Source of the DNA: Mercurialis annua
Taxonomy: Eukaryota; Streptophyta; Magnoliopsida; Malpighiales; Euphorbiaceae
Reading direction: 5' to 3'
Length of the DNA stretch: 64,000 nt
Assembly (NCBI RefSeq): GCF_937616625.2
Contig: NC_065571.1
Coordinates: 14,014,501 to 14,078,500 of the forward strand
The notes below the pieces were generated by a model. The model was given only the letters and a program-made list of their open reading frames with translations, searched no databases and had not been told where the DNA came from. The translations under genes and the position numbers were made by a program. Of this stretch, positions 34,627-46,712 are shown in pieces. Within the stretch, counting starts at the first letter, position 1. Each line of letters starts with the position of its first letter.

Positions 34627-35961
34627 TTTATGTCGTTGTTGTTTAACTTTATTTCGTGGAATTGCATAGGTGGTTTGCTGAGCCATCGAAAGCAATGTTT
34701 CATTCGGAACCTAGTTAGTAAAATAAACTTTCTTTTATTGGTCTGGTGGAATCAAAAAAAGAAAATATCGATGCTTTTCTTGTTAGAAAGCTTTTGCCGA
34801 ATTTAGATTATGGCTTTGATTGGGTTTATTCTATTGGGGCATCTGGTGTCCTTATACTTATTTGGAATACGATTCTTTTTCATAATGTTTCGGTGGTGAA
34901 AGGTGCTAGACGGATTTGTTTTGATTTCCGTTTTGGTTCTTACTACATCCAGCACATTCTCATTTACGCTAGTAATTAGCATCTGAAAGATCCTCTCTGT
35001 GGGCAGAACTTCTTCCTCTAATTAATTTCTCTGACATGATTTTTATTAGTGGCGATTTCAATGAGATTTTGGTTCTTGAAGAGTGCCTTCATTGTGTGGG
35101 GTTCTCTACTTCTATGGTCGCTCTACGTGACTAACTTTATGAGTCAGAATTAGTAGACCTAGCGCTTGAAGGCCGTTCCTTTACTTGGAGGAATTCTTTT
35201 TATAAATATAGAATTTTTAGATGTTTTTCTTTAGTGGTATACATACTTGGATGTCTCTTTTTTTATCTGGTTTTCTTGATGGATTTTCTGATCATATTCC
35301 TATTTTGCTGCAATCGGATGTTAATATTGACTGGTGACCTAAACCATTCCAATCGATAGACGCTTGGTATCACTCCGAATTTATTTCTTTTGTTTCTAAC
35401 TCTTGGCTGGCCATTGCTTCATCATATCATTCTATGCCATTAGTTAGAAAACTGAAGGAGCTTCACATTATGATTAAAAATTGGAATGTAGATGTTTTTG
35501 GAGATCAAAATAAGAAAATTCAAGATCTTTCCGATGAGGTTTCAAGGCTGGACATTGCAGCTGATTTACGGCTATTTTTTGACGTTGAAACTGCTCGCTT
35601 GGCGGAGGTTAAAGGAGACTTATAGAGGGCTGAAAAAAATGTTGAGGGTTTATAGATTGAAAAATCAAGGCTGAATTGGTGTATTAAAGGGATAAGAATT
35701 CTAAATTCTTTCATAGTATTGCTTTGAAGCATTTCAGGAACAATCTCATTTCAGCTGTCACAGTTGGTGATACTACTTTCTCTAAGCCTGCTGACATTAG
35801 GTTCCAAATAAGATCTTTCTTCTCTTCTCTATTTGAAAAGTCTAATGTTGTTCATATAGACATTTCAAGCCTTATTTCAAGTCTATATGATTAACTCAGG
35901 CTGAAGAGATAGTTCGGCCTTTTAATAGAGCCAAAATTTTTACAGCTCTTTGTTCTTGTAG
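34627..35961 (+). pseudogene. LINE ORF2, endonuclease and pre-RT part, decayed
   Basis: An apurinic-type endonuclease domain is traceable: FISWNCIGG (about 34650), VESKKENIDAFLV (about 34747), FISGDFNEIL (about 35041) and SDHIPILL (about 35293). A pre-RT region follows, ending near 35935-35960 in KIFTALCSCS, just where intact relatives continue into the K-A-P-G-P-D-G motif. Stops and frameshifts interrupt it repeatedly. The sequence is cut at 35961 by the start of a Tekay LTR. Confidence 0.75.
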
Positions 35962-36603
35962 TGTCACGACCCGAAATCTCGAGTCGAGACCGGCGCTAGG
36001 AAATGAGAGTGTCCAAAACTTGTAGCAAGCCTAAAACCACTATAAACGTTTCATGATCAAATCAAATAAACAATTATACAAAACGTTTTCAGACTAGCTT
36101 TTCAAACGATACGATATCAAACATCTATTAACATTCTGAAAACTATACATAGAAACTAGGGTCTTACAATGCGATGCCATATGAAGCATTGTCCTATTTC
36201 TCACATCAAAAGCAAACTTTTTAAAGCGCAGACAAACTATACGAGTTTACAAAATACCAGAGTATAACGATACATAAAACTGTTTGACAAAACCCATATA
36301 AATATCTAGGACTAGACTGCTACAGCGCTATCAATAGAAACCTTCTTTATACATACTTCTAAACACAGACTTCTGAAGCAAGTATATATGTCCATCACGT
36401 CAAAAGACTATTTACCTGAAAGTGGTTAAAACAACAGGGTCAATAAATACAGGGTGAGTCCATAGTTTACAAGTGAGTATTCGATAAAACAAAAAAATGC
36501 TACAATTCATTCATTTATATGCATCCGAATATGACTTTCGATTGAAACCGTAATCCTCGATTCAATGAATCTTCTTTGCGATTAAAATGATTAGCTTAAT
36601 CCT

Positions 36604-36790
36604 GATGGTAGGTTAGGGGATAGTTCAACCAAGTCAATCAATACCATCTGGTACAGTCACGAGATAGTTCAACCAAGGTGACTCGTACCATCACTCAAAT
36701 CCAATGATCGATATGAGTCTCAGGATGGTTCAACCAAGGTGACTCGTTTGATACAGGTCGCGGGATAGTTCCACCAAGCTGACCTTGTAT
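36604..36790. repeat. Array of four hairpins with constant loop and variable stems (Tekay LTR)
   Basis: On the + strand GATAGTTCAACCAAG or a one-base variant occurs four times. The flanking arms pair and differ each time: GATGGTA/TACCATC, GGTAC-AGTCAC/GTGACT-C-GTACC, GAGTC/GACTC, and ATACA-GGTC/GACC-T-TGTAT. In LTR sense the loop reads CTTGGTTGAACTATCTC, differing from the LARD loop CTCGGTCGAATTATCTC only at three C/T positions. Confidence 0.85.
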
Positions 36791-37468
36791 TGTCTTCATA
36801 AACAACGAAGAAGCATATTGCTTGAACTTAACTAGTGATCACGTAGTTCCTATTGCCGTCCAATAGGAAAGCATGTGTCATCGGATCTATACTGGTTTCA
36901 AGATAACGATGCGTGCATTTCATACAAAGCATTCTCGATAATTAATCATGCTATGCAATTCGTATAAATCACTTTGCATTTAGAAAGCAATGCATTTTCA
37001 ATTTATCAAAAGTAAACACATATAAACTCACTCCTTGCTATTCCAAAAACTTTGATCACACGACCCCCGCCAAGTTTCACGAGCTCCTTGTGCGGTAGCT
37101 GGTTGCCTCGCCAGATCTAGGAAACAAACAAATATAACTCGAGTAAGAATCTAACTCTAAAGAACTTCTAGACTCGAGATATAAACATATATGTAACTCG
37201 TCGAGTTCTAATCGCGTCTAATCTCATTATGATCCATCTTTACTTATCGATCTACGCTACTAGCTCTATACGGCTTTAGGTTTGCGATTTAAACCTTAAA
37301 CCTAAACTTCTAACTCCGTATATCAAAATCCTAATCATAAACTTCATGTTCCATATCCAAATTCCACATTTTCAGAGTCCGTAGGTCAAAATCAAGCTGA
37401 AATGCATCTTACGGGTCTCGGGATGGCATTCCCATGACAAAACAGGCTTGGTATACCTTGCAAAGCCT

Positions 37469-37528
37469 TCCTCACGTCATGAGGGGTCCCCTCACGTCGG
37501 GAGGAGCATCCTCACGTCGTGAGGATGC
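37469..37528. repeat. GC-rich palindromic island in the Tekay LTR
   Basis: Three adjacent small hairpins of the form CCTCACGTCRTGAGG, the middle one CCCTCACGTCGGGAGG, in an otherwise AT-rich LTR. There is no coding meaning. Confidence 0.85.
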
Positions 37529-38294
37529 AATCTCCGACCCCCAAACTCCATTCCGACATTTTTCCAACTATTTCGCACCTACCCATCATCCAAGCAATAC
37601 TCCAAACAGTTATATACATTGGAAAAACGCTTAAAACGAATCAAATACGTGTAAATGGTACGGTTTCACTGTAACCTAACTATTATAACCAAAAATCCAT
37701 GCAAAACAACCAAACAAAAGGCAAAACAACATGATTACCTTGATAGCCCTTCAAGTTATGATCGTTTTGCGATAAAAACCGTCAAATTTGGTCGAGAAAT
37801 AAAAGACCTAAGTGATGCCGTAGTTTGATCGTGAAATGTTGAGTTTTTGGTTCTGTAACTTCATTTCTCAAAATGAAGAAGAAAGCTTAATCGTATATAT
37901 TGGCTAAAGTACATTTAGGCTCAAGCAGCTGAATCTCGTACTTTAACTCAATTCCTTAATTAACGTCCGCGTCTAATTTTAAAACAGTATCGGAATTATA
38001 CGAAACTTCACCGATAAATTCTTAAAATTAATTTATGGACGACGACATAAAAATTATTAGCTCATGCCTATCTTTTATTTTATATTAATTTTTTTAGATT
38101 TTCCTTAGTCCCGTTAATACCCGGTCTAACGAATTATAGTTACCAATAAAAATTATTATTCCGCGATCAATTTAATAAACTTATTTCGACTATAATTCTC
38201 AACTGATTTTCCATTTTCGACCTACTTGACCTAAATTTTATAATTTAGGACACATGGCACAATCTAATACCTTAAAAATTTATGGGTTATTACA

Positions 38295-39980
38295 TTCACC
38301 CCTCCTTAGAATAAATTCGTCCTCGAATTTAAATCTTAGCCACGTACTCGGAATAAACAGATGCGGATATCTCCGTCGCATATCTTCGTCCGTTTCCCAC
38401 ATGCATTCTTCAACAGATTGTATCTCCAAACCACTTTCACCATCGGAATCTCTTTGGTTCGAAGCTTTCGTACCTGCATATCGATAACCTCTACTAGTTC
38501 TTCTTCGTATGACAGTTCTTCGTTCACTTCTACTGTCTGTGGATGAATCACATGAGAGGGATCCAACACATATTTCCGAAGCATGGAAATATGAAACACA
38601 GGATGAACTTGCGACATATCTAGTGGCAAGTCCAGCTTGTAAGCAACCTTTCCGATACGCTCCACAATCTGGTATGAACCCACATACCTTGGAGATAGCT
38701 TTCCTTCCTTTCCAAAACGAACTACACCTTTCACAGGTGATACCTTGAGAAAAACACAATCTCCGACTTTAAACTCTATATCCTTTCTCTTTGGGTCTGC
38801 ATAACTCTTCTGTCAACTGAAAGCAGTGTTCAAACGTTGTCTAATCTGTGGTACCTTCTCCGAGGTAATCTGAATAATCTATGCTCCTGTGAACTTTCTT
38901 TCTCCGAACTCATCCCAACAGATATGGGATCTACACTTCTGTCCATATAGGGCCTCATATTGAGCCATCTCAATGCTCGAATGATAACAGTTGTTATAAG
39001 AGAACTCTACCAATGGTAAGTATGTATCCCAAGTTCCTCCAAAAGCCAAAACACATAAACAAAGCATATCTTCTAATGTTTGAATCGTCCTTTCAGACTG
39101 ACCGTTTGTCTGAGGATGAAAAGCAATGTTGAAGTCTAACTGCATTCCCAATGCTTCTTACAAACTTTTCCAGAAATGAGAGGTAAAAATTGAACCTCTA
39201 TGAGAGACAATCGATTCAGGAACTTCGTGTAAATTGGCAATCTTGTCTATATACACTTGTGCTAACTTCGCTGCTGAGTACGTCATCTTGATGGGAATAA
39301 AGTGTGCGGACTTTGTCATACGATCCACAATCACCCATATAGAATCAAAACCTCTTTATGTCTTTGGCAATCCAACTACAAAATCCATGGTGATCCTTTC
39401 CCATTTCCATTCTGGAATAGGTAAAGGTTGAAGAAATCCAAATGGTCGTTGATGTTCCAACTTGACTTGCTGACAAGTCGGGCACTTGGCTACAAACTCT
39501 GCGATGTCCTTCTTCATTTCATTCCACCAATATATGTCCTTCATGATGTCACGATACATCTTGGTTGATCCAGGATGTATACTATACATCGATCCATGGG
39601 TTTATTCCATGATCTTTTGTCTCAAGTCATCCAGATTTGGCACACACAATCTAGTACCATGCCTTAACGTTCCGTTGAATTTGCTGAAATCTTGATTTTT
39701 TCCTTATTAAACTTCATCTATCAATCGTTTCAGTTGAGGATCCTCCGCTTTTAACTCTTTAATTTGATAAATCAACGTTGGTCGAATACTCAACTGAGCT
39801 AACAAACTTCCCAGGTTTGAAACATCAAACTTAACTCCTTGGATATACAGCTTGTGAATCTCATGAGCTAATGGTGTTCGACACATTATATTAATATGTG
39901 CAAGACTGCCTGCATACTTTCTGCTCAAAGCATCCGCCACCACGTTGGCCTTTCTGGGATCACCCATATAGCGAAGATCA
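38295..39980 (-). pseudogene. Tekay chromovirus pol remnant: RNase H end, integrase, chromodomain
   Basis: On the minus strand, from right to left, it reads the RNase H end KANVVADALSRK (about 39950), the integrase zinc finger [11 protein letters not shown] and CPTCQQVK (39400-39580), integrase core remains FHPQTNGQSERTIQTLEDML (39040-39115) and the post-integrase block GKLSPRYVGSYQIV. VHPVFHISMLRKYV and a chromodomain follow, with EELVEVIDMQVRKL in one frame and ECMWETDEDMRRRYPHLF in another, so a frameshift lies inside the chromodomain (about 38400-38440). Other stops and frame changes separate the blocks. Gag, protease, RT and the 5' LTR are absent. At about 39980 the sequence switches abruptly to LINE sequence on the opposite strand. 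Confidence 0.88.
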
Positions 39981-39984
39981 ATTC

Positions 39985-42250
39985 ATCTTTTATGGTTTTA
40001 ATTCCTAATGTCTCGGGTTCTACAAATATTGGGGATTATCGCCCAATCAGCTTGGTGAATGGAATTTATAAATTGCTTTCAAAGTGTCTTTCAATCGGAT
40101 TAGCTCCTCTTTTTCCTTCTGTGATTTCAGACCGTCAACACGCTTTTATTAAAGGAAAGAGTATTATGAATTGTGCTATGATTGCTAATGAATTAATTCA
40201 TTTTATAAAGAGAAGGAAAAACAGTCTTCGTGCTTTGAAATTTATTTTTCACAAGGCTTTTGACAGCCTAGGCTGAAGTTACTTGTTGAAAGTTATGTGA
40301 TCTATGTCTTTTCCAAATATTTAGATATAGTGGATGAGTATTTTTTTTATCTTTAGCCTTTTCTTTTGTCCTTGTGAATTGAAGCCCTTCATATCCTTTT
40401 TCACTTAAAAAGGGAGTTCGGCAAGGAGATCATATATCTCCTTACCTGTTTGTGTTAGCTGCAGAGTGGATGAAACGTATCCTGTAGAAATCCACGGAGA
40501 TGGGTCTTATTGTGGGTTTGCTTACTCTGATGTTTTTGAGCCAATTTCTGTTCTCCAATTTGCTGAAGATACCATTCTCTTTCTACCTTTTGATACGTGT
40601 ACTTTTCGGCGCTTTGAATTCATTTCAGGGCTGAAAATAAATTTATACAAGAGTTATTGCTTGGTATTCATGTTTCAGACTCATATCTAAGTCCAACAGA
40701 TGAAATTATGGACTGCCGTATTGATTCTTCTTCGATAAATTATCTTAGGTTACCTTTAGCTGTGCGCCGTCTTTCGGTTTCTACGTGGGATCATGAATTC
40801 AAAGGTTTGAATCAAGATTATCTCTTTGGAAACGCATTTGCTTTCGGCCGCAAAGAGATTAGTTCTGATGAAGTCAGTTTTTTTATAGTCTCCTAATTTT
40901 TTTTTATGTCCATTCTAGCCATGGCAGTTAGTGTCCAATCTAATCTTAAAGCTTATATGAGACGATTTTTTTGAAAAGGTGATTCTACTTCTAAAATCTT
41001 ATGTAAGATCTCCTGAAATATTATTTAAAGAGACTTTTAAAAAAGGTGGTTTGAGTGTGTATAACTTGAGATAAAAAATCAACGCTTCTTGTTTAAATGG
41101 CTTTGGAAATTACGTTCGGCGAAAAGGGATTCTCTGTGGTTTGAGGTTGTTTCTTCTTGCTCCTCGTTATCTACTTGGAATAATATTTTAAACGGAAATT
41201 CTAATCACTAATCCTACATCTGTAAGGGCATTATGCATTCTTGTTGATTAGATTCGGCTACATAGCAAATTTTTACATCTAATGTTGGCTTTATTATTGG
41301 GAACAGGCAATCTATCTCGCTCTGGAACGACAAGTGGTTTAGAAATGGAACAGCAGCTATGCTTTTCCCTCGCTTATATCAACTCTCAAATATGAAACAC
41401 GCGACAGTAAAATATGGCTTCTTCAACAGGTTGGCGTTGGCGAAGAGACTAAGGCAAGAGGAAACTCTCCATTTTAATAAGCAGGGGCATCTTTTTAATC
41501 TTAGAATTAATCACGGCGATACTGGTAATCAAGGCGTGGAGGATGAAGACGACGAGCTGATATGGAAGCAAGGCAGCAAAGGGTTCACAACAGCAACTAT
41601 GTCTAAGTTTCTCAGATCAACGGATCCTTCACTTCCGCATACCAGACCTCCCTTCATTATTTGCTGGAATTTAGATATTTCCCGATATTTTCTGTGGACA
41701 ACGCTTTATAAAGGTATTCCAACTCTTTCGTCTTTTGGCTTCTCGAATAATTATTTCTGATGGTAATGCGGATTGCGATATTTCTGGGGATATTGAGACA
41801 TTGGATCATATTTTCTTGCATTGCATTTTTTTAAGGAAAATATGGTATTGTTGTTTTTCAAAAGTTGGGTATAGCTTGAGTGTTATCATCCACTTTTTAG
41901 GATTTTTTTTTCAATGGATCGCTATTTTTCCAAACAGTGGTTGCATAAAGCTTTGAGCTGCGATTTCGGTCAGTTTTTATTCGGAAAATATGAAAGTGTC
42001 GCAATAGAAGAATTTTTCAACATAAGAATTCCTCCTCAAACGATCTTATTTTTTGGAGCTTCATTAATGCGGGGTTCTTTTACAAGTGTAACAATCCTTT
42101 TTTAGTTTATTCGGGTTTAGATTTGTTTAGAAGTCCCGACTGTGTTTTTCTATTTTAGTTTGTTTCCTTCTTTTATTGAGTCGTAGCATTCTTTGGTAAA
42201 ACTCTTTGAGTAGAGGGTTCTTTTTGTTTTTGCGGTTTTTAATAAAATTT
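39985..42250 (+). pseudogene. LINE ORF2, RT and zf-RVT part, decayed
   Basis: Continuation of the LINE cut at 35961. It resumes at NSSFMVLIP (about 39988) and reads GDYRPISLVNGIYKLLSK, HAFIKGKSI, a KAFDS box (about 40255) and QFAEDTILF (about 40556), where the usual FADD has become FAED. SGLKIN, LRLPLAVR and a zinc-binding tail (about 41780-41850) follow. Many stops and frameshifts are present. The tail ends GGTTTTTAATAAAATTTTAA followed by a short A run near 42265. Roughly 45 codons, including the K-A-P-G-P-D-G motif, are missing between 35961 and this point. A target duplication for the LINE was not found. Confidence 0.8.
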
Positions 42251-42279
42251 TAATTCATAAAAAAACATTGGAATGAAAA

Positions 42280-43053
42280 TTTTAAGGGAGATTTGAAAAT
42301 TACCCTATTTTGAAAAATAATTTCACAAATACATACCATGATTTTGCAATTACACTCGGTATCGCTTTCTTTCAAATCTTGTTTTTTCTCTTTCTCTCTT
42401 TCTCTCTTCCTCTTAAATTTTTATTTTTTTAATCCATGGCGTTACGAGTACAAAAATGCCAGCATTGATTGTTGAACTTGGACTCGGCTGGTTGGCGGCA
42501 ACGGGGCTATTGCAGCAACATCAGAGGCGTTGGCGGTTGAGCAGATTGCGGTGATTGGTGACGCAGTGAGCGATAATAAGGGTTGGTTTTTGTTGTTTGC
42601 TGTAACTCCGACAATTTTTTGGGTTCTTTATAATATTCTATAACCTGCTTTAAACAAAATCAATAAGATGAGATCTGGTTGAGTAATTTGTGATTAGGTG
42701 TGATTGATTATGGTAGAAATTTACTTGCAATTGCACCTTATGGTAATGAAATTAAACTTTTAGTTTTTTCGTGTTGATTTTTGTGATTTTATGTTTTAAT
42801 CGAACATATTGATTTTGATGCTACTAATTTTATACACAGCGATTTGATTTATGGTTTTCTTAGTAAAAATAACACCAAATGCATGTGTATTACAATAAAA
42901 ACCTATAAAAATATACCATAAAAATACACCATAAAAACACTATAAATACATCATAAAAATACCATAAAACACCACCAAAATACAAAAACAATAAAAGAAA
43001 GACGTTAAACAAAAGTAAAAAAAAAGTATTTTTGTAATTAAAAAACAAAGAAA
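42280..43053. mobile_element. Foldback-type non-autonomous element, copy 1, left part
   Basis: AT-rich DNA related to 62375-63190. Both copies share an ACTCGGTATC block near the start, a TTTCTCTTTCTCTC pyrimidine tract and a long series of CACCATAAAA-like units (42880-42985) followed by AAAGAAAGAC. The interior at 42440-42600 is more GC-rich and could be captured host sequence, but no ORF is convincing. The element is interrupted by the solo LTR at 43054. Confidence 0.5.
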
Positions 43054-43622
43054 TGATGGAAACCGAATCCTAGTGGAACCGAGTCGCATAAAATGTATCC
43101 TCCGGGAGAATATTATTTCTCGCCTAAAGTACAAGAACCCAATAATATTGGTGGCCGAATCCATGAGATTCGCCCTAAGAAAGAATCAACTGAATTCCTA
43201 AAAGAACCGATATCTCCGAAGATTCGGAGAAAGCACGTCGCTCAAGGGATTTACCTAAAAGACCGAATATATGTAATATATTTCGTATTCGGATACAAAC
43301 TCCAACTTAGTAAGATATTTTTATTCAGGAAGATATTCCTGAGTAAGACTTCCTCTTGAACAAGGAATCTCTTTCCTATTCAAACTCAATCTCTACTAAA
43401 TAGGAACCACATTCCTATTCGAATTAATCTACTAGGCATTCTCTCAACTACTATATAAAGAGATTGATGTATGTCTAAAAACACAATTACATTCATATAC
43501 TGAAAACACTGCTCAAGTCTAAACTGACTTTAGCATCAGAGAGTTAATCGGATAACAATTGTCTGGTTAGCTTCTACCCTATTTTGTAGGTTACAAACCG
43601 AATAAGAAAACAGACTCCATCA
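43054..43622 (+). repeat. Solo LTR (569 bp) with perfect target duplication
   Basis: Starts TGATGGA and ends TCCATCA, and is flanked by AGAAA on both sides (43049-43053 and 43623-43627). A TATA-like box (ACTATATAAAGAG) lies at about 43450-43462. The downstream TTTAGCATCAGAGAG and GTCTGGTTAGC blocks resemble the U5 of plant Tat-type LTRs. No internal sequence is present, so LTR-LTR recombination is likely. The ORF at 43093-43359 crosses the promoter-proximal region and is not considered real. Confidence 0.88.
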
Positions 43623-43627
43623 AGAAA

Positions 43628-43680
43628 GATCATTTTGGTAAATAAAAAAAACATGAGATGTAAAGATGTCATATTGAGAT
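43628..43680. mobile_element. Foldback-type element, copy 1, right remainder
   Basis: Short A-rich tail (GGTAAATAAAAAAAACATG, GATGTCAT) corresponding to 63120-63150 of copy 2, completing the element interrupted by the solo LTR. Confidence 0.4.
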
Positions 43681-43876
43681 ACTGTTGTAATAATTTATTA
43701 ATAGTAGGTTAAGTTTTGTAATTCTCCAAACTTTTAAAATATGTTAAAGTTCATAATTTATTTTGTAATTGTAAAAAAAACAATATCACGATATATTTTT
43801 ACATTTATAAAGGTTAATATTATTATATCAATAATAAATTAATTATATCATTGTGCAATTAAATTAATTCTAACAG

Positions 43877-44265
43877 GCCGAAAAACTACTGACCTTTACT
43901 TTTCTTTTTCCAAGTTGTATTTTTAACTTTTAATAGCATCCTAAGCTGAAAAAATTATATGATTTTATTACTATAAGGATATTCAAAACAACTAAATATA
44001 AGAGTTATATCATACTTTTTTATACTAGGACAAATTCAAACAAGTCATTTAACTTAAAAATAATTCAAATAAGTAATAAATAAAAGAGTTCAATTTGATG
44101 ATTTAGGGTGCTATTGTAAATCAAAAATATGAAATAGGATAAAACTGACCGTTTTACAAGACCATGGTGCTATTGAAAGTCAAAAATACGAAATAGGATA
44201 AAATTGATTGTGTTACAAGGTCGAGGTGGTATTAAGAAATAAATAAAGGCTGGTAGTTTTTCAGC
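43877..44265. mobile_element. MITE with GCYGAAAAACTAC ends
   Basis: Terminal inverted repeats of about 22 bp (GCCGAAAAACTACTGACC and, inverted, GCTGAAAAACTACCAGCC). Inside are two tandem units of about 62 bp at 44108-44168 and 44169-44230, each holding GAAATAGGATAAAA. A related sequence in the opposite orientation lies at about 61960-62050. The target duplication is unclear. Confidence 0.65.
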
Positions 44266-45124
44266 TTATTAGTCTTAAATTAATTGATATAAAATTATCA
44301 TAATTTAAATAAACAAATTTAGAATTTGTTTGATTCAAATGAATTTCACAATTTTATTCAATTGAATTTCTATAAAATATGCGTTTTGTTCAAATTAACT
44401 TTGACAATTTAAATTTACATTTATACTGAAAATACAATATATGATTTTTTTATTTTATTTAAAATTAAATTTATAAATAAAATTTGAAAAACTAAACACA
44501 AAAATTCATTTTACTTTCAATGGATGGCTTTGGTAAAACGGAAATATAGAGATCTTTGGAAAACTATCATAATTCATACCTGGTCCCTTTTGTTTAAAAA
44601 TTAAATGATTTGGTCTTTCATTTTTATTTCCGTCAACAATTTAGTTCTTACATTCATTTTTGGAATTTGTCAACCATGATTTAATAAAAAATTAATTTTA
44701 AAAAAATAATTTGGTCCCCAACTTTTGTTTTTATCTATGATTTCGTCTTTCGGGTTTGAAATTAATTTCTCCCTAAATCTTTTTACTTGGTTGACTAACA
44801 CCAAAAATAAACAGATGGACCAAAAATAAACAGATGGATTAAATTGTTTGATTTTCAAATAAAAAAATTAAAATATAAATTATAATTCAATGTGAGGATT
44901 TTTAAAATAATTTGTTCACGTTATTCTTTTCTTTTTAGAACTCACATTATTCAACATATGTAAGATTTTGAAAGATAAAAAAGAAGCCAGTATCTTTCAT
45001 TATCATCCCTAGAAGTTTCAAAAATTGACCAATTACTCATCTATATATCTTCCACCTTGCATCTTCTTATCATTCCCTTAAACACACACCTCTACCAATG
45101 ACCGAACTTTAAAATAAAGAATAT
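44266..45124. other. Unassigned AT-rich intergenic sequence
   Basis: No gene supported. A 17-base unit (ACCAAAAATAAACAGAT) is tandemly duplicated at about 44801-44836. Confidence 0.45.
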
Positions 45125-45126
45125 TA

Positions 45127-45337
45127 CTCTCCCGTTCTAAAAAAAATTATCTACATTGAATTATTTTCACAAAATAGTTTTAATTTATGTTATATAATAT
45201 TATATGATGAACTCATTTCATTGAATAATAACAATATATAGTGAATTTTAAATAAAAACAATATATAAAAATTAATTATAATAAATATAATTTACTAAAA
45301 ATTAATAATTATAATAATTATATTCGGAGGGAGAAAG
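45127..45337. mobile_element. Stowaway-like (Tc1/mariner) MITE
   Basis: Begins CTCTCCCGTTCTAAAAAAAA and ends TTCGGAGGGAGAAAG, with TA on each side (45125-45126, 45338-45339). These are the inverted ends and dinucleotide duplication of plant Stowaway elements, slightly mutated. There is no coding capacity. Confidence 0.75.
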
Positions 45338-45544
45338 TATATTTTATGAATGTTCCCCTTAAATTTCTATTTTTTCAAGTTTTCTCCATTCGGTTGTATA
45401 GTTTACACCTTATTAAACCTAATCAAACAATTATTGATAGAGATATTGAAATTTAATGTCATATGCTTCGTTTTCCATTTCGAATCTTAAATTCTTAACA
45501 ATTCTACTAAATTTTTATAATTAATTTCATGATTTGTTTTTTAG

Positions 45545-46707
45545 AATTAATATTGCACTTTATTAATTAAGGAGCGAAATTAATAAGTTCACAAACCGGA
45601 AAGAAAACATTTCCGTCAAAAATACAATCCTTATCAAAAAAGACACCCCATTTAGCAAGCGAGTGCGCTACTTGGTTACACGATCTATTAATGTGTTTAA
45701 AGCTAACCTCACGACCATGGCGGTCTTCGAAATAGTCCTCAATAATCAGCTGAACACTATCAGTTGCTGCAGAATCTTCATCATCCAGCAGCCTATTAAT
45801 CACCAGTTCACAAGTAAGCCTGGAAAATCCAAGAGGCATAGACAAAAAAAGGCCAAACCTGAGTGCACAAGTTTCAGCGATTTCCGCATTCAGAATACCA
45901 TGCAAAACTGAGACGCCACACCTTAAAACAACTCCGGTAGAATCTCAACAAACCGCACTAACCACTGAGAGCTTTCGATCCACCGAAACAGCCGCATCCG
46001 AGTTCAGCTTAAGGACCTGATCAGGAGGTAACTTCCATTCCTTCTCTAGTGAGCTCAGTCTGATGTAGCTTTCTTGGTTCATACCAACTTTCACAATCAT
46101 CATATTCTAGATATCTTTAAATAGGTGCATGGGAGACAAACGATTATTCCCAAAGACAATATTGTTCCTGTCATTCCAAACGATCCACATACATTAAATA
46201 AAGGTCTGTAAATACTCCATTTATAGCGTATATAGCAAACACCAGCCTCAACCATTCCATCGCCGACTGACAACTAAAACTGTCCACACGAAGATTAAGC
46301 GGGGAGAGGAGCCATAATCCACGAACCTACCTCAGACTCCTTTAAACAATGAAGGATAGACTCCTCACCATTATTACAACGAGGACAAGCACTAGAAACT
46401 GGAACCTGTCTCCTTGCAAGATTCACATTGACAGGTAATACATTATGGCAAATTCTCCACAAGAAGTGCTTTGCCTTTGGCGGAACTTGGCAATGCCATA
46501 TCTTTTTCCATATTTCGGTGTCACTACCCTCCGTCGATGAACTGTCTTGAGGTCTCCGAAGCATTTCCACATCTCTATAAATATCCAAATCTCACTGTAT
46601 ATAACCCATTCTTGCTAGTAGTCCAAAACAGCTTGTCAGGCGGCAATCGATTACTCACCGGAATTTGGAGAATATTCTCCACATCATGAGGGGAGAAATG
46701 ATTTTTA
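45545..46707 (-). pseudogene. LINE ORF2 C-terminal half: zf-RVT and RNase H remnant (part 2)
   Basis: On the minus strand the sequence enters at the post-RT region (FSPHDVENILQIPVS, then LPPDKLFW). A zinc-binding domain follows (VPPKAKHFLWRICHNVLPV, CPRCNNGEESILHCL, 46320-46500). The plant LINE RNase H domain ends it (AEIAETCALRFGL, EVSFKHINRSCNQVAHSLAK, 45600-45890). Frames change several times, so it is not functional. The Copia element at 46713-52035 was inserted into it; the upstream piece lies at 52041-52165. Confidence 0.82.
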
Positions 46708-46712
46708 ATTTT

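Larger units (their letters stand above)
35962..38294 (-). repeat. LTR of a Tekay/Del-type chromovirus
   Basis: 2333 bp. On the minus strand it begins TGTAATAACCC and ends TTTCGGGTCGTGACA, like the LARD LTR but with a different body. It is preceded in sense by CGAGGACGAATTTATTC and a purine tract, so it is the 3' LTR of the element whose pol remains at 38295-39980. It carries a hairpin array (36604-36790) and a GC-rich palindromic island (37469-37528). No matching target duplication is found because the other end has been deleted. Confidence 0.88.

Noticed and set aside
39896..40276. 126-codon ORF with RT motifs
   Set aside because: Chimeric reading frame across the Tekay/LINE junction. The first 28 residues are antisense Tekay sequence and the rest is a LINE pseudogene fragment.
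43093..43359. 88-codon ORF
   Set aside because: It lies within a solo LTR bounded by a target duplication, upstream of its TATA box; no domain.
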